Below, piece after piece: positions 1 through 8,867 of a DNA stretch of 64,000 nucleotides. The DNA comes from Aedoeadaptatus ivorii. GTDB taxonomy: Bacteria > Bacillota > Clostridia > Tissierellales > Peptoniphilaceae. The stretch's first letter is position 1. The number at the start of each line of letters is the position of its first letter. The notes below the pieces were generated by a model that was given only the letters and a program-made list of their open reading frames with translations, did no database searches and was not told the DNA's origin. The position numbers and the translations under genes were made by a program. The stretch lies in the NCBI RefSeq assembly GCF_030815095.1, contig NZ_JAUSWF010000003.1, positions 62,001 to 126,000 on the forward strand. Reading direction: 5' to 3'.

Positions 1-491
1 TTCAGACAACCCTCTTTCATGGTCGTATCGACGATATCGACGACTTCGTCGAAGGTCTTGTCGTAGACCAATACCATCTCGGAAAGGATAATCTGGCGAG
101 CATTATTCAGGATCTTTCGCTCTCCGGTGGATAGGGACTTTTCCATATCCAGAGATTCAAGGTTTTTGATGACCTTGGCGATTTCTTTTAAGTCACCGGT
201 CTTAATCTTATCCTGATGGAATCGATAACGGCGGTTCCAATTGGAAGGCATGTCTTCCTTCGAAGGGTCCTTGAGGACATCCAGTACTTCGTGCATCTCC
301 TGCGGGGTCTTGATTTCGCGCACCCCGACTTCGTCCATACTCCCTACGGGCACGAGTACGCGCATCTCGTTAACGGGGATCTTTAGGACATAGTACTCCT
401 TCTTTTCCCCCAAAATCACTTTGCTCTCGATGTCGACGATCACGCCTGCTCCGTGGATCGGATAGACGATCTTATCTCCGATTTCAAACAT
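1..491 (-). CDS. carD: CarD/CdnL-family RNA polymerase-binding regulator (3' end outside window)
   Basis: The first 163 codons are present and no stop is reached, so the C-terminus runs off the left edge. The protein opens with MFEIGDKIVYPIHGAGVI, the signature of the RNA-polymerase-interacting Tudor-like domain (about residues 1-60) of CarD/CdnL proteins. A helical C-terminal domain follows (for example NWNRRYRFHQDKIKTGD near 110). Family members bind the RNAP beta subunit and stabilise open complexes, often at rRNA and stress promoters. The ATG at 491 has a good GGAGGT ribosome-binding site just upstream. The gene is transcribed away from the etf operon and separated from it by a terminator. 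Family call is secure; the regulon is unknown. Confidence 0.92.
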   Translation of the reverse strand, partial: MFEIGDKIVYPIHGAGVIVDIESKVILGEKKEYYVLKIPVNEMRVLVPVGSMDEVGVREIKTPQEMHEVLDVLKDPSKEDMPSNWNRRYRFHQDKIKTGDLKEIAKVIKNLESLDMEKSLSTGERKILNNARQIILSEMVLVYDKTFDEVVDIVDTTMKEGCL

Positions 492-596
492 AGGTACCTC
501 CTTTACCGGAATGTCTACCTATCTATTGTACCACAAGTGAATAAAATATTAAATGTTATCATATATTTCGCCCCGGATTAAGGGAAATCGAACAAT

Positions 597-634
597 AAAA
601 AAAGGGAGACCCGGAGGTCTCCCCAAAAAAAGGA
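597..634 (-). terminator. Intrinsic terminator of the acd-etfBA operon
   Basis: GGGAGACC-cgga-GGTCTCCC hairpin flanked by A/T runs on both sides. On the minus strand it follows the etfA stop at 658 and ends in a T run. It could also work in the plus direction. Confidence 0.85.
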
Positions 635-657
635 TGTATTCTTGATGAATATAAAAC

Positions 658-1665
658 TTAAATGGATTCTTTTCTGGCTTTTGCCTTTTTGTATTCTTCG
701 ACGAGTTTCGGCAGAATCTTGTTGATATCGCCGACGATACCCAAATCCGCCACTTCGAAGATCGGTGCGCCGTCGTTTTTGTTGATGGCGATAATCAGAC
801 CGGAGTCTTCCATGCCCGCCAAGTGTTGGATAGCGCCGGAAATACCCATGGCAAAGTAAACGTCAGGGCGAACGGTCTTACCGGTTTGTCCGACTTGACG
901 ATCTTTTTCGATCCAGCCAGCGTCGACAGTCGCACGAGAGGAGGAAACTTCCCCTTCCATAAGGTCTGCGAGTTCTTGCAGATTTTCGAATCCTTCGGGG
1001 CCGCCGATACCGCGTCCACCGGATACGAGCACTCTCGCTTCGGTGATGTCCATCTTCTTCTTTTCGTCTTTTGCGACTTCGAGAATCTTGACGTTCATGT
1101 CGGCGTCGGTAAATTGAATGTCTTCTACGATCACTTCGCCCTTGCGATTTTCGTCATTGTCCAAAGCTTGCATAACGCCGGGACGTACGGTCGCCATTTG
1201 GGGTCTAAAGTCTTCGCAGACGATGGTGGCCATAAGGTTTCCGCCGAATGCCGGACGGGTCATTCTGAGGAATTTGGTTTCTTCGTCGATATCCAGTCCC
1301 GTACAGTCTGCGGTCAGACCTGTGTGGATCCGCGCAGCGAGTCTCGGTGCCAGGTCGCGGCCGATGGAGCTCGCTCCGTAGAGCACGATTTCGGGTTCGT
1401 ATTTTTTGATGATTTCGAATACGGCTTTTGCATAGGGCTCGGTTACGTATTCCTTCAACATGGGATCGTCGACGACGATGACCTTGTCCGCACCGTGGGA
1501 AATGCAGATATCGGCGAGGTTTTTAATGTTTTCGCCCAAAACGACCGCATAGACTTCCTGTCCGAGGTCGTCGGCGAGTTGGCGTCCCTTACCGATCAGT
1601 TCCGTGCTGACTTTTTGTAATTCACCGTCTCTTTGTTCGGCGATAATAAAGACATTTTTGCTCAT
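658..1665 (-). CDS. etfA: Electron transfer flavoprotein alpha subunit
   Basis: EtfA pairs with EtfB to carry electrons on FAD; in anaerobes the pair works with butyryl-CoA dehydrogenase in flavin-based electron bifurcation. The sequence has the N-terminal ETF fold (about 1-190) and the FAD-binding C-terminal domain, with SGGRGIGGPEGF near 215 and VGQTGKTVRPDVY near 255-268. At about 335 residues it has normal length. The frame opens nine bases earlier at a GTG, but the GGGAG ribosome-binding site lies only one base before that GTG and ten bases before the ATG at 1665, so MSKNVFIIAEQ is preferred. Last gene of the acd-etfB-etfA operon, 27 nt after etfB. Confidence 0.95.
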   Translation of the reverse strand: MSKNVFIIAEQRDGELQKVSTELIGKGRQLADDLGQEVYAVVLGENIKNLADICISHGADKVIVVDDPMLKEYVTEPYAKAVFEIIKKYEPEIVLYGASSIGRDLAPRLAARIHTGLTADCTGLDIDEETKFLRMTRPAFGGNLMATIVCEDFRPQMATVRPGVMQALDNDENRKGEVIVEDIQFTDADMNVKILEVAKDEKKKMDITEARVLVSGGRGIGGPEGFENLQELADLMEGEVSSSRATVDAGWIEKDRQVGQTGKTVRPDVYFAMGISGAIQHLAGMEDSGLIIAINKNDGAPIFEVADLGIVGDINKILPKLVEEYKKAKARKESI

Positions 1666-1692
1666 TTCATTCACTCTCCCTGTATGGCAATC

Positions 1693-2490
1693 TTAGATAA
1701 TAAACTTTTCTTCCAACTTGGAGACGATGGCTTTGGCTGCTTCGTCGGCAGACAGATCGGTCATTTTAATACCTGCACCCTTGCCTTCCTTCGCATAGGA
1801 TTTTTTGACCTTGGTCGGGGAACCCTTCAGGCCGATGTGGTCGATATTAAGATGTTCCTTAATGTCGTCCAATCCCCAAACGGCGATGTCTTTTTCATAG
1901 GCATCGAATACGCCCGATACGGTCATATAGCGAGGCTCGGCGAGTTCGGCGAGTGCGGTGATGACACAGGGGGTCTTGATTTCTACTTTGTGGTAGCGGT
2001 CTTCGAATTGACGTTTTACGTGGATCGTGTTTTCGTCGATCAGTTCGAGACCTTCTGCATAGGACACTTGGGGTAGGCCCAGGTGTTCTGCGATTTGGGG
2101 ACCGACTTGTGCGGTGTCGCCGTCGATGGCTTGGCGTCCGGTGACGATCAAATCGTAGTCGCCGACGTTTTTGAGACCGGCAGCGATCGTGGTCGAGGTG
2201 GCCCAAGTGTCAGCCCCGCCGAATGCTCTGTCGGAGAGCAAAATGGCTTCATCGGCGCCCATGGCGAGGGTTTCGCGTAATGCGTCTTCCGCTTGCGGGG
2301 GTCCCATCGAAAGAACCGTTACGTGGGTGTCGGGGTATTCGTCTTTAATGCGCAAAACCGCTTCTACGCCGGCTTTGTCGTCGGGGTTAATAATGCTCGG
2401 AACGCCGTCACGAATCAAAGTATTGGTCTTCGGATCCAAGCGAACTTCAGTGGTATCCGGTACTTGCTTTACGCAAACAATAATTTTCAT
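1693..2490 (-). CDS. etfB: Electron transfer flavoprotein beta subunit
   Basis: Partner of EtfA. It begins MKIIVCVKQVPDTTEVRLDP, the typical EtfB N-terminus, and carries the nucleotide-binding region VTGRQAIDGDTAQVGPQIAE near residues 115-135. In bifurcating Etf complexes this subunit holds the second FAD. The length of 265 residues fits the family. The ATG at 2490 is preceded by GGAGGAAAGC. It sits 15 nt downstream of the acyl-CoA dehydrogenase gene and 27 nt upstream of etfA, which supports a Bcd-EtfBA complex. Whether it bifurcates cannot be shown from sequence reading alone. Confidence 0.96.
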   Translation of the reverse strand: MKIIVCVKQVPDTTEVRLDPKTNTLIRDGVPSIINPDDKAGVEAVLRIKDEYPDTHVTVLSMGPPQAEDALRETLAMGADEAILLSDRAFGGADTWATSTTIAAGLKNVGDYDLIVTGRQAIDGDTAQVGPQIAEHLGLPQVSYAEGLELIDENTIHVKRQFEDRYHKVEIKTPCVITALAELAEPRYMTVSGVFDAYEKDIAVWGLDDIKEHLNIDHIGLKGSPTKVKKSYAKEGKGAGIKMTDLSADEAAKAIVSKLEEKFII

Positions 2491-2505
2491 TGTGCTTTCC
2501 TCCTC

Positions 2506-3651
2506 TTATTTTACGCCCATCCAGCCGGAGATGACCATGCGCATAACTTCGGATGTTCCTTCGTAGATTTCGGTGATCTTCGCATCGCGCATCAAACGTT
2601 CTACCGGGTAGTCCTTGATATATCCGTAACCGCCCAACAACTGTACGGCGCGACGGGTTACATCGGATGCGTTTTCTGCCGCAAACAACTTCGCCATGGC
2701 CGCCAGGTGACTATAGGGCACGCCGCGGGATTTGCTGTCGGCTGCTTGATAGACCAACAAACGAGCCGCTTCGGTCCTGGTTTGCATATCCGCCAATTGG
2801 AATTGGGTGTTTTGGAATTGAGAAAGTCTGCGACCGAATTGTTTTCTTTCCTTCGTATACTGTACAGTCTCATCGATGGCGCCTTGTGCGATACCCAGCG
2901 CTTGTGCGGCGATACCGATACGACCGCCGTCCAAGGTCTTCATAGCCAGGGCAAAACCCTTGCCTTCGCGGCCCAACATATTTTCTTTGGGGATGCGGCA
3001 GTCTTCGAAAATCAGCTCACAGGTGGAAGAAGCGCGGATACCCATCTTGTTTTCGGCTTGTCCGATGCTGAAGCCGGGGGTTCCCTTTTCTACGATAAAT
3101 GCGGAGATGCCACGGGTGCCCTTGGCTTCTCTGTCGGTGATGGCGATGACGACGAAGATATCGGCGATGCCGGCGTTGGTGATAAAGATCTTCGTGCCGT
3201 TCAATACATATTCGTCTCCGTCTAAAACGGCGATGGTCTGTTGTCCGGAAGCGTCGGTACCGGCGTTGGGTTCGGTAAGACCGAAAGCGCCGAGCTTTTT
3301 ACCGCTGCAAAGATCCGGTAAGTACTTTTTCTTTTGCTCTTCGGTTCCGTTTTCGAAAATAGGAGCTACGCAAAGAGATGTATGTGCAGAAACGATAACG
3401 CCGTGAGATCCGCAGACCTTCGACAGTTCTTCGATGCAGCTGACATACGCCAGATAGTCGCCCCCTTGTCCGCCGTATTCTTTGGGGAAGGGAATACCGA
3501 AAAAGCCGGCTTTGGCCATTTTCTTGATATTTTCCATCGGCGGTTCTTCTGTTTCGTCGATTTCCGCTGCAATCGGCTCTACTTCATTTTCGGCAAATGC
3601 GCGGTACAGTTGACGCAGAAGCAGATGCTGTTTGTCCATTGCAAAATCCAT
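2506..3651 (-). CDS. bcd: Short-chain acyl-CoA dehydrogenase (butyryl-CoA dehydrogenase type)
   Basis: FAD-dependent enzyme of 381 residues, the usual length for bacterial short-chain acyl-CoA dehydrogenases. Visible signatures are FGLTEPNAGTDAS near 125, the flavin/substrate segment FITNAGIADIF near 157, and the C-terminal YEGTSEVMR, whose Glu (about residue 364) is the expected catalytic base. Being first in an operon with etfB and etfA argues for crotonyl-CoA reduction coupled to ferredoxin, as in butyrate-forming anaerobes. No crotonase, thiolase or hydroxybutyryl-CoA dehydrogenase is in this window, so substrate is inferred. The ATG at 3651 follows a GGAGGA site. Confidence 0.9.
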   Translation of the reverse strand: MDFAMDKQHLLLRQLYRAFAENEVEPIAAEIDETEEPPMENIKKMAKAGFFGIPFPKEYGGQGGDYLAYVSCIEELSKVCGSHGVIVSAHTSLCVAPIFENGTEEQKKKYLPDLCSGKKLGAFGLTEPNAGTDASGQQTIAVLDGDEYVLNGTKIFITNAGIADIFVVIAITDREAKGTRGISAFIVEKGTPGFSIGQAENKMGIRASSTCELIFEDCRIPKENMLGREGKGFALAMKTLDGGRIGIAAQALGIAQGAIDETVQYTKERKQFGRRLSQFQNTQFQLADMQTRTEAARLLVYQAADSKSRGVPYSHLAAMAKLFAAENASDVTRRAVQLLGGYGYIKDYPVERLMRDAKITEIYEGTSEVMRMVISGWMGVK

Positions 3652-3755
3652 TACAAGTCCTCCTTCATCTTCCTAGATTGTTCATTTATTGTTTAACTAA
3701 CAGCCTGAAACTATTGACTTGAATGTATCAATCATAGCTCCACCAACTAAATCCT

Positions 3756-3783
3756 ATTATAAACCTTTTGCGCAGAATGTAAA
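3756..3783 (-). promoter_or_regulatory. Predicted sigma-A promoter of the acd-etfBA operon
   Basis: On the minus strand: TTTACA (-35), 16-bp spacer, TATAAT (-10), placed about 105 nt before the acyl-CoA dehydrogenase start. Confidence 0.6.
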
Positions 3784-4020
3784 CCATTTCCGGCAAATCT
3801 TCGTGAAATATTTTTCATTTATATTGTATCCTTTCTATATGCACTCTGCTACCATGTAAAATCATGACTTTGAAACGCCTTTTCGATTTTTCCCGTAATT
3901 CTCCCCGTTTTAAACCACGAAGATTTTTTATTTCGATTCTCCGCGACGCGACACATAAAAATAATCGTTTCCCGCTTCGTTGTATATTTGTCAATTTGGA
4001 GTACATCGTTTTCCGAAAGG

Positions 4021-4051
4021 ACAAAAAAAAGAGATGTCTCCATCTCTTTTG
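4021..4051 (-). terminator. Intrinsic terminator after pgi
   Basis: AAAAGAGATG-GAGA-CATCTCTTTT on the minus strand followed by a T run, starting six bases past the pgi stop codon. Confidence 0.85.
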
Positions 4052-4056
4052 CGCGT

Positions 4057-5277
4057 TTATAATCTCTCCCGCATCGCCTGTTTATAATCTTCTACCCCCG
4101 GCTGATCGAAGGGATTTACGCCGTCCAAGTAGGCGCTTAAGGCGCAGGCGTATTCCATAAAATAGAAGAAGCGTCCCAATTGATAGGCGTCCATTTTCTC
4201 ACAGACCAACGACGCCGTATCGACGCCACCCGCTTCGTGGGCAGCGCGGGTGCCGGTGAATGCCGCGCGGTTCACTTCCGATATGGCTTTGTTTGCAATG
4301 CCATTCAAGCCGTCTTTCATGTCGAGATCCGGCACGGCGAGCGAGGCGTCCCCGTCTTCTATAAAGAGGACGGTCTCAAAGAAGGTCTTCGGCCCCTGCT
4401 GAATCCACTGTCCCATGGAGTGGAGATCGGCCGAATAGACGAGGGGAACGGGAATCATGCCCCGCCCGTCTTTGCCTTCGCTCTCGCCGAAGAGTTGCTG
4501 CCACCACTTGCCCAGCGCCATAAGCTTGGGTTCGTAGACGGCAAAGATCTCCCCGACTTTGCCGTCTCTGCGCATCGCGTCGCGAAACAGGGCGTACTCC
4601 GCCGCCTTGTTCTCGGCGGGATCTTTCGCGCATTCGGCTTCCATATCCCGAGCGCCTCGTAAGACCTCGCGTATATCGATGCCCCCGAGCGCCATGGGAA
4701 CGAGACCCACCGGAGAGAGTACGGAGTAGCGTCCGCCCATGTCTTCCGGCACGACGAAACGTCGAATGCCGTTTTCTATCGCAAAATCGCGTAGAGGGCC
4801 TTTTTGGGCATCGGTGATGATTGTAAAGTGGCGTAAGTGCTCGGATTCACCACCCGCCCGTTCTAAAAACAGGCGAAAGGCGATGGCAGTCTCCATGGTG
4901 GAGCCGGATTTCGAGATTACGACCACGTGATCGCGCGCGGGGTCGTATCGATTCAGCGCATCGGAAAGATCTGCCGCCGAAAAGCTGTTTCCCGTAAAAT
5001 AGAGCCCATCGGCATCCAGCGCACAGGCGGCGGCATACGCACCCAAATACGACCCGCCGATTCCCAACACGAAGATGCGCTCTGCCTGAATCCTATCGGC
5101 ATAGGCCTCGATTTCCGCCACATCCTCTTCCATTGTGCGCGAAGGATAGTCCAGCCAACCCGTAAATTCCACCCCCGGGGCGGTTTTCGACCGCATGGCT
5201 TCGACGATGGCGAAAATTTCTTCGCGCCGATGCGAAGTAAAGGGCTCGTTTGTGTGCAAACCGATGCGTACTTTCAT
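4057..5277 (-). CDS. pgi: Glucose-6-phosphate isomerase
   Basis: Interconverts glucose-6-phosphate and fructose-6-phosphate in glycolysis. SIS-domain signatures are present: LGIGGSYLGAYAAACA near 72-88, ISKSGSTMETAIAF near 122-136, GGRYSVLSPVGLVPMALGG near 182-201, and QQGPKTFFETVLFIE near 295. At 406 residues it is shorter than the roughly 450 residues common in Bacillota; the missing part is N-terminal, while the catalytic core looks complete. The ATG at 5277 has an AGGAGGT site. It lies nine bases after the PAS-SpoIIE phosphatase gene in what looks like one transcript. Confidence 0.95.
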   Translation of the reverse strand: MKVRIGLHTNEPFTSHRREEIFAIVEAMRSKTAPGVEFTGWLDYPSRTMEEDVAEIEAYADRIQAERIFVLGIGGSYLGAYAAACALDADGLYFTGNSFSAADLSDALNRYDPARDHVVVISKSGSTMETAIAFRLFLERAGGESEHLRHFTIITDAQKGPLRDFAIENGIRRFVVPEDMGGRYSVLSPVGLVPMALGGIDIREVLRGARDMEAECAKDPAENKAAEYALFRDAMRRDGKVGEIFAVYEPKLMALGKWWQQLFGESEGKDGRGMIPVPLVYSADLHSMGQWIQQGPKTFFETVLFIEDGDASLAVPDLDMKDGLNGIANKAISEVNRAAFTGTRAAHEAGGVDTASLVCEKMDAYQLGRFFYFMEYACALSAYLDGVNPFDQPGVEDYKQAMRERL

Positions 5278-5286
5278 AGCGACCTC

Positions 5287-6387
5287 CTAGATCATGCGAA
5301 TATAGACACAACTCATGTCGTCGACAATATCTTGGTGAATATAGTCTTCCAAAGTATGAACGATATGCTCTAACATAGACGGTTCGTCGCCGGAGAAGAG
5401 TTCTCGCAAGGCTTCGACGCCGAATTGTCTCTGTTTTTGGTCCCTGCATTCCGTGATGCCGTCGGTATAAAACAAGAGCTCGTCTCCCCGCTTCAGATAC
5501 GCCTTGCGGCATTCGTAGAAGGCGCCCTGCACCAGGCGGCTCACTGGAAAGCCCGAATTCAGCAAAAGCCGCACCCGGTTCTTTCGCTTTAACAGCGGCG
5601 GGCAGTCGTGCCCGGCATTTACGTAGGTAAAGCTGCGGTCCGTATCACAATAGACGCCCAGGAACATGGTAAAGTAAATGGTCTCCGGCAGATGCAGATC
5701 CCGAAACCGCTCCCCGAGCTCTACAATGGCGACGGTGGGATCGATCAAAATCTCGGGATCCAGATTCCGCATGGTCTGGGAGATAAACATATTGACCATC
5801 GAGGAGGCGAAGCCGTGTCCCACGGTATCGGCGATGTAGATCACCGTATGGTGCTCGTCGACCTCGAGCAGGTCGAAGAAGTCGCCGCTTAAGACCTCCG
5901 CCGGCCGGTAAAAGAAGTCCATATGCATCTTTTCGGTATATCCCCTACGCGGCAGGAGCGCCTGTTGAATATTGGCGGCGGCCATTTGTTCCTCGATCAG
6001 CGATCGATTCTTCTCGATCAGTTCGACCTGGAGGTTTTTCTCCATACTCTTGTCGCGAAAGACCTCGATGGCGCCCACGATTTTTCCCTTAGAAGAGCGA
6101 ATCGGGTTTGTCTTTACGGAATAGTATTTGTCCTCGAATAAGACCTCCCGCTGAATATTCTCTCCGCTCGCAAGACAGCGTGCGGTCATGCGAAAATCGC
6201 AGAGACCGTTGGGATTGCCATCGTCTCCGGCGGGACAGAGCAAGCCGATATCCATGCCCTGGACTCGTCGCATCGCCTCGTTGACGAAGATGACTTCGTT
6301 GTTCTCGTCGACGACGCGGATCAAATCCGACATGGTATCTAAGAGCTTAATGTCCATTTGACCCGATAAAATATCATTGTCTTTCAT
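5287..6387 (-). CDS. PAS domain-containing SpoIIE/RsbU-type PP2C serine phosphatase
   Basis: Predicted cytoplasmic signalling phosphatase of 366 residues with no membrane segment. An N-terminal PAS-like sensor covers about residues 10-115 (IRVVDENNEVIFVNEAMRRV). A coiled linker (LQVELIEKNRSLIEEQMAAA) leads to a SpoIIE/PP2C domain with metal-binding signatures IYIADTVGHGFASSMV near 190, YVNAGHDCPPLL near 258, RGDELLFYTDGITE near 300 and the terminal DDMSCVYIRM. Such enzymes usually act on anti-anti-sigma (STAS) proteins, but no partner is encoded nearby. It lies between an rRNA methyltransferase and pgi. The ATG at 6387 is chosen over an adjacent TTG because of the AGGT spacing. Confidence 0.85.
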   Translation of the reverse strand: MKDNDILSGQMDIKLLDTMSDLIRVVDENNEVIFVNEAMRRVQGMDIGLLCPAGDDGNPNGLCDFRMTARCLASGENIQREVLFEDKYYSVKTNPIRSSKGKIVGAIEVFRDKSMEKNLQVELIEKNRSLIEEQMAAANIQQALLPRRGYTEKMHMDFFYRPAEVLSGDFFDLLEVDEHHTVIYIADTVGHGFASSMVNMFISQTMRNLDPEILIDPTVAIVELGERFRDLHLPETIYFTMFLGVYCDTDRSFTYVNAGHDCPPLLKRKNRVRLLLNSGFPVSRLVQGAFYECRKAYLKRGDELLFYTDGITECRDQKQRQFGVEALRELFSGDEPSMLEHIVHTLEDYIHQDIVDDMSCVYIRMI

Positions 6388-6406
6388 CAAAACCTCACTC
6401 GAAACT

Positions 6407-7528
6407 TTATCTCGGCCGGGGCCCGTAGTATTGGTAGTAGTCTACTCTTATATTTCCGTTATACAATTTTCTCTTGCGATCCGCGACTTTCCCGAATCCC
6501 TTTTCAAAGCCGCCGTCGGCGGTAATGATGTAGTGGCTCCAGGTCTTCAGCGTGCGGCACAGCGCCCCCAGTTCGCGGTTTAAGGCCATCACCGATTCGC
6601 GGTCTTCGATCCGCATTCCGTAAGGCGGATTGGTGATGATCACGCCGTAATCGCCGGCGAGATCCAACCGCGCGATGTCCTTTTCCAACAGGCGAATGTC
6701 GTCGGTAAGACCCAGCGCGTCGATATTGATGCGCGCCGCTTCGATCGCCTTGGGGTCGATGTCGAACCCGTAGATCTCGAGGGGCGTCTCGTAGTCGATG
6801 CCCGCGTATGCTTCCTGGCGGATCTCTTTGGAGCGGGTACCCTCTAAATTCCAGTACTCGAAGTCGAACCTGCGGTTCAGTCCCGGCGGAATGTTGCGCG
6901 CGATCATCGCCGCTTCGATCAAGATGGTGCCGCTTCCGCAAAAGGGATCGACCAGAATGCGGTCCTTATTCCAATAGCTGAGCTGCACGAGTCCCGCCGC
7001 CAGGGTTTCGCTTAAAGGCGCTTTGACCGAACGCTTGCGATAGCCCCGGTCGTGGAGCCCGTCGCCGCTGGTGTCCAAGTAAATCGTCGCCATATTGTCT
7101 ATAATGCGTATGCCGACGCGGAATCGGGCGCCGTTTTTCGGAAACCACTCCGTTTGGTAGCGGGTCTGCAATTTCTTGACGATCGCTTTTTCGCTGATTC
7201 GTTGAATGTCCGACAGGGAAAACAGGGCGGATTTTTTGCTCTTCGCCTCGGTGATGAAATTCGCCGTCTTCGGCAAAATCTCCTCCCACGGGAGCGCATA
7301 CACGCCCTCGAAGAGCGCCTCAAAGCTTTCGGCCCGAAAGGTCCCGAGTACCCAATGTACCCGTTCTGCCGAACGCAAACAGAGATTGAAACGCGTCATA
7401 TCTTCCATAGTGCCCGCCATGGACACCAATCCGTCGACGACGCGGATGTCTTTTGCGCCCAAGGCTGCTACTTCCCGTTTTACCACGGCTTCCATGCCGA
7501 TATTGGTCGTCGCTTCAAATTGAATCAT
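6407..7528 (-). CDS. THUMP domain class I SAM-dependent 23S rRNA methyltransferase (RlmL/YpsC family)
   Basis: Predicted N2-guanine RNA methyltransferase of 373 residues. A THUMP RNA-binding region occupies about 45-150. The Rossmann methyltransferase domain shows the SAM-binding DPFCGSGTILIEAAMIARN near 195 and the catalytic TNPPYGMRIED near 298. Length and order match the Bacillus YpsC group, which corresponds to the N-terminal half of E. coli RlmL. The ATG at 7528 has a GGAGGTGAT site. First gene of the minus-strand run that continues into the phosphatase and pgi. The exact modified base is inferred from the family. Confidence 0.9.
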   Translation of the reverse strand: MIQFEATTNIGMEAVVKREVAALGAKDIRVVDGLVSMAGTMEDMTRFNLCLRSAERVHWVLGTFRAESFEALFEGVYALPWEEILPKTANFITEAKSKKSALFSLSDIQRISEKAIVKKLQTRYQTEWFPKNGARFRVGIRIIDNMATIYLDTSGDGLHDRGYRKRSVKAPLSETLAAGLVQLSYWNKDRILVDPFCGSGTILIEAAMIARNIPPGLNRRFDFEYWNLEGTRSKEIRQEAYAGIDYETPLEIYGFDIDPKAIEAARINIDALGLTDDIRLLEKDIARLDLAGDYGVIITNPPYGMRIEDRESVMALNRELGALCRTLKTWSHYIITADGGFEKGFGKVADRKRKLYNGNIRVDYYQYYGPRPR

Positions 7529-7588
7529 AGATCACCTCCACTGTATTATACTAAATGTATGCCGAAGTTAGCGTATATTTTATAGTTT

Positions 7589-7617
7589 TTGCCATCGTAT
7601 CGTATAATAAATATATT
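7589..7617 (+). promoter_or_regulatory. Predicted sigma-A promoter of the superoxide reductase gene
   Basis: TTGCCA (-35), 17-bp spacer, TATATT (-10); five of six consensus bases in each box, about 85 nt before the start codon. Confidence 0.65.
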
Positions 7618-7701
7618 TTGATTGTGAATTTTTATGGTCTACGGGGTATAAGGGCATTGTAGGACAAAATGATCTGTTGTATTACTGGGAGGTAATTGTA
7701 C

Positions 7702-8058
7702 ATGGCCAAATTAACCGAAACCGTAAAAAGCGGCGACTTTAAAAATGAAAAACACGTTCCCGAAATCGAAGCATCCTTCGAAAACGGCGAAGTTAAAGTA
7801 AAAGTAGCCGTCGGTTCCGAAATCGAGCACCCCAACACCTTAGAACACCATATCGCATGGATCAAGGTATTCTTTACCCCCGAAGGCGCTTCCGTTCCCT
7901 TCGAAGTAGGCAGCTATGAATTCGCAGCACATGGCGAAGAAAAAATCTTCACCAAGCCCGAAGTCGAAGCTTGCTTCAAGAGCGCAAAGAAGGGTACCGT
8001 TTATGCCCTGTCCTTCTGCAACATCCATGGTCTGTGGGAAAACGCAAAAGAAATCTAA
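7702..8058 (+). CDS. Superoxide reductase, desulfoferrodoxin/neelaredoxin class
   Basis: Reduces superoxide to hydrogen peroxide at a mononuclear Fe(His)4Cys centre, normally with rubredoxin as electron donor; a rubredoxin gene lies at 61765-61941. The motifs are EKHVP (axial Glu and first His), HPNTLEHHI (further His ligands) and the C-terminal CNIHGLW that supplies the Cys and last His. At 118 residues it is the one-iron form, lacking the N-terminal desulforedoxin domain. The ATG at 7702 is chosen because GGAGGT ends eight bases upstream; an upstream TTG lacks proper spacing. Single-gene transcript. Confidence 0.95.
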   Translation: MAKLTETVKSGDFKNEKHVPEIEASFENGEVKVKVAVGSEIEHPNTLEHHIAWIKVFFTPEGASVPFEVGSYEFAAHGEEKIFTKPEVEACFKSAKKGTVYALSFCNIHGLWENAKEI

Positions 8059-8063
8059 GCGGT

Positions 8064-8097
8064 AAAAAAAGGATCCACCTGCGGGTGGACTTTTTTT
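8064..8097. terminator. Bidirectional intrinsic terminator
   Basis: TCCACC-tgcg-GGTGGA hairpin flanked by A7 and T7. Ends superoxide reductase on the plus strand and the class II aldolase on the minus strand. Confidence 0.85.
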
Positions 8098-8105
8098 GTG
8101 CGAAA

Positions 8106-8777
8106 TTATCTCCTCTTTTTATTGCTTTCCGATTTTTGCCCGTAGTCTTTGGCCCGCGCAATGACCTCGTCGATCTTTTCGTCGGAAATAAACGAAATCT
8201 CTTTTCCGGTGGAAAGGGCGGTGATATACAAAAAGGCGCAGAACTCGAGATCCTTCGTGATCTCCAATGCCTCCTTTAAGGTCTTTCCGCCGGCAATCAG
8301 TCCGTGATTGGCGAGAATGACCGCCTTAGAACGGTCTCCCAAATGCTCCGCCGCCGACCGCGCCAGCGCCGGCGTTCCGAAGGTTTCGTAGGGAGCCAGG
8401 GGAATTCTCGACGTGCCGGAGGAGGCGATCAGATAGCTGATGGCCTGTAAGTCTTCGCCCAAGGTGGACAAAACCGAAATATATTTGCTGTGGGTGTGGA
8501 TCAGCGCGTGGATGTCGCTTCTTCGGTCGTAGATCTCGGCGTGCATCTGCCATTCGGAAGAGGGCGTGCGAAAGCCTTCCACCACATTGCCGTAGGTATC
8601 CATGGCGACGAGATCCCGTTCTTTGATCGCAAAATAGTCCATCCCCGACGGGGTGATCATAAATTTCTCGCTGCCGTCCAAGCGGACGGACAGATTGCCG
8701 CCGCTGCCGAAAGCGAGCCCCTCTTCGATCAGGGTCTTTCCGTAATATATCAGTTCTCTTCGCTCTTGTACGTCCAT
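8106..8777 (-). CDS. Class II aldolase/adducin family protein, L-fuculose-phosphate aldolase type
   Basis: Zinc-dependent aldolase of 223 residues. Diagnostic segments are GSGGNLSVRLDG near 20-32, TPSGMDYFAIK near 43, the zinc-ligand HTHSKYISVLSTLGE near 93 and ANHGLIAGGKTLKEA near 155, together giving the three histidines and the catalytic acid of the FucA/AraD fold. Family members cleave fuculose-1-phosphate, ribulose-1-phosphate or related sugars. No fucose or ribulose pathway genes are adjacent, so substrate is uncertain. The ATG at 8777 has a GGAGGC site. It is a single-gene unit ended by the shared terminator. Confidence 0.88.
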   Translation of the reverse strand: MDVQERRELIYYGKTLIEEGLAFGSGGNLSVRLDGSEKFMITPSGMDYFAIKERDLVAMDTYGNVVEGFRTPSSEWQMHAEIYDRRSDIHALIHTHSKYISVLSTLGEDLQAISYLIASSGTSRIPLAPYETFGTPALARSAAEHLGDRSKAVILANHGLIAGGKTLKEALEITKDLEFCAFLYITALSTGKEISFISDEKIDEVIARAKDYGQKSESNKKRR

Positions 8778-8867
8778 AATGCCTCCTTCTCCGTGTGAGT
8801 ATTATACATCCGGCGTACGGCATTCGCAACAGTACGCCGTCGTAGTATAATAGGAAACGGTGATCCT

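Larger units (their letters stand above)
3652..4056. other. 405-nt intergenic region between pgi and the acyl-CoA dehydrogenase gene
   Basis: It holds the promoter of the acd-etf operon (3756-3783) and the pgi terminator (4021-4051). The part between about 3790 and 4020 has only short open frames with no ribosome-binding site and no recognisable product; I see nothing coding there. Confidence 0.6.

Noticed and set aside
823..1620. Long plus-strand frame over etfA
   Set aside because: Antisense shadow of a clear EtfA gene; no family pattern.
2293..3225. 310-codon plus-strand frame over the acyl-CoA dehydrogenase and etfB
   Set aside because: Antisense to two confident genes, no ribosome-binding site or domain.
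3815..4160. Short frames in the pgi/acd intergenic region
   Set aside because: No ribosome-binding site, mutually overlapping and low-complexity.
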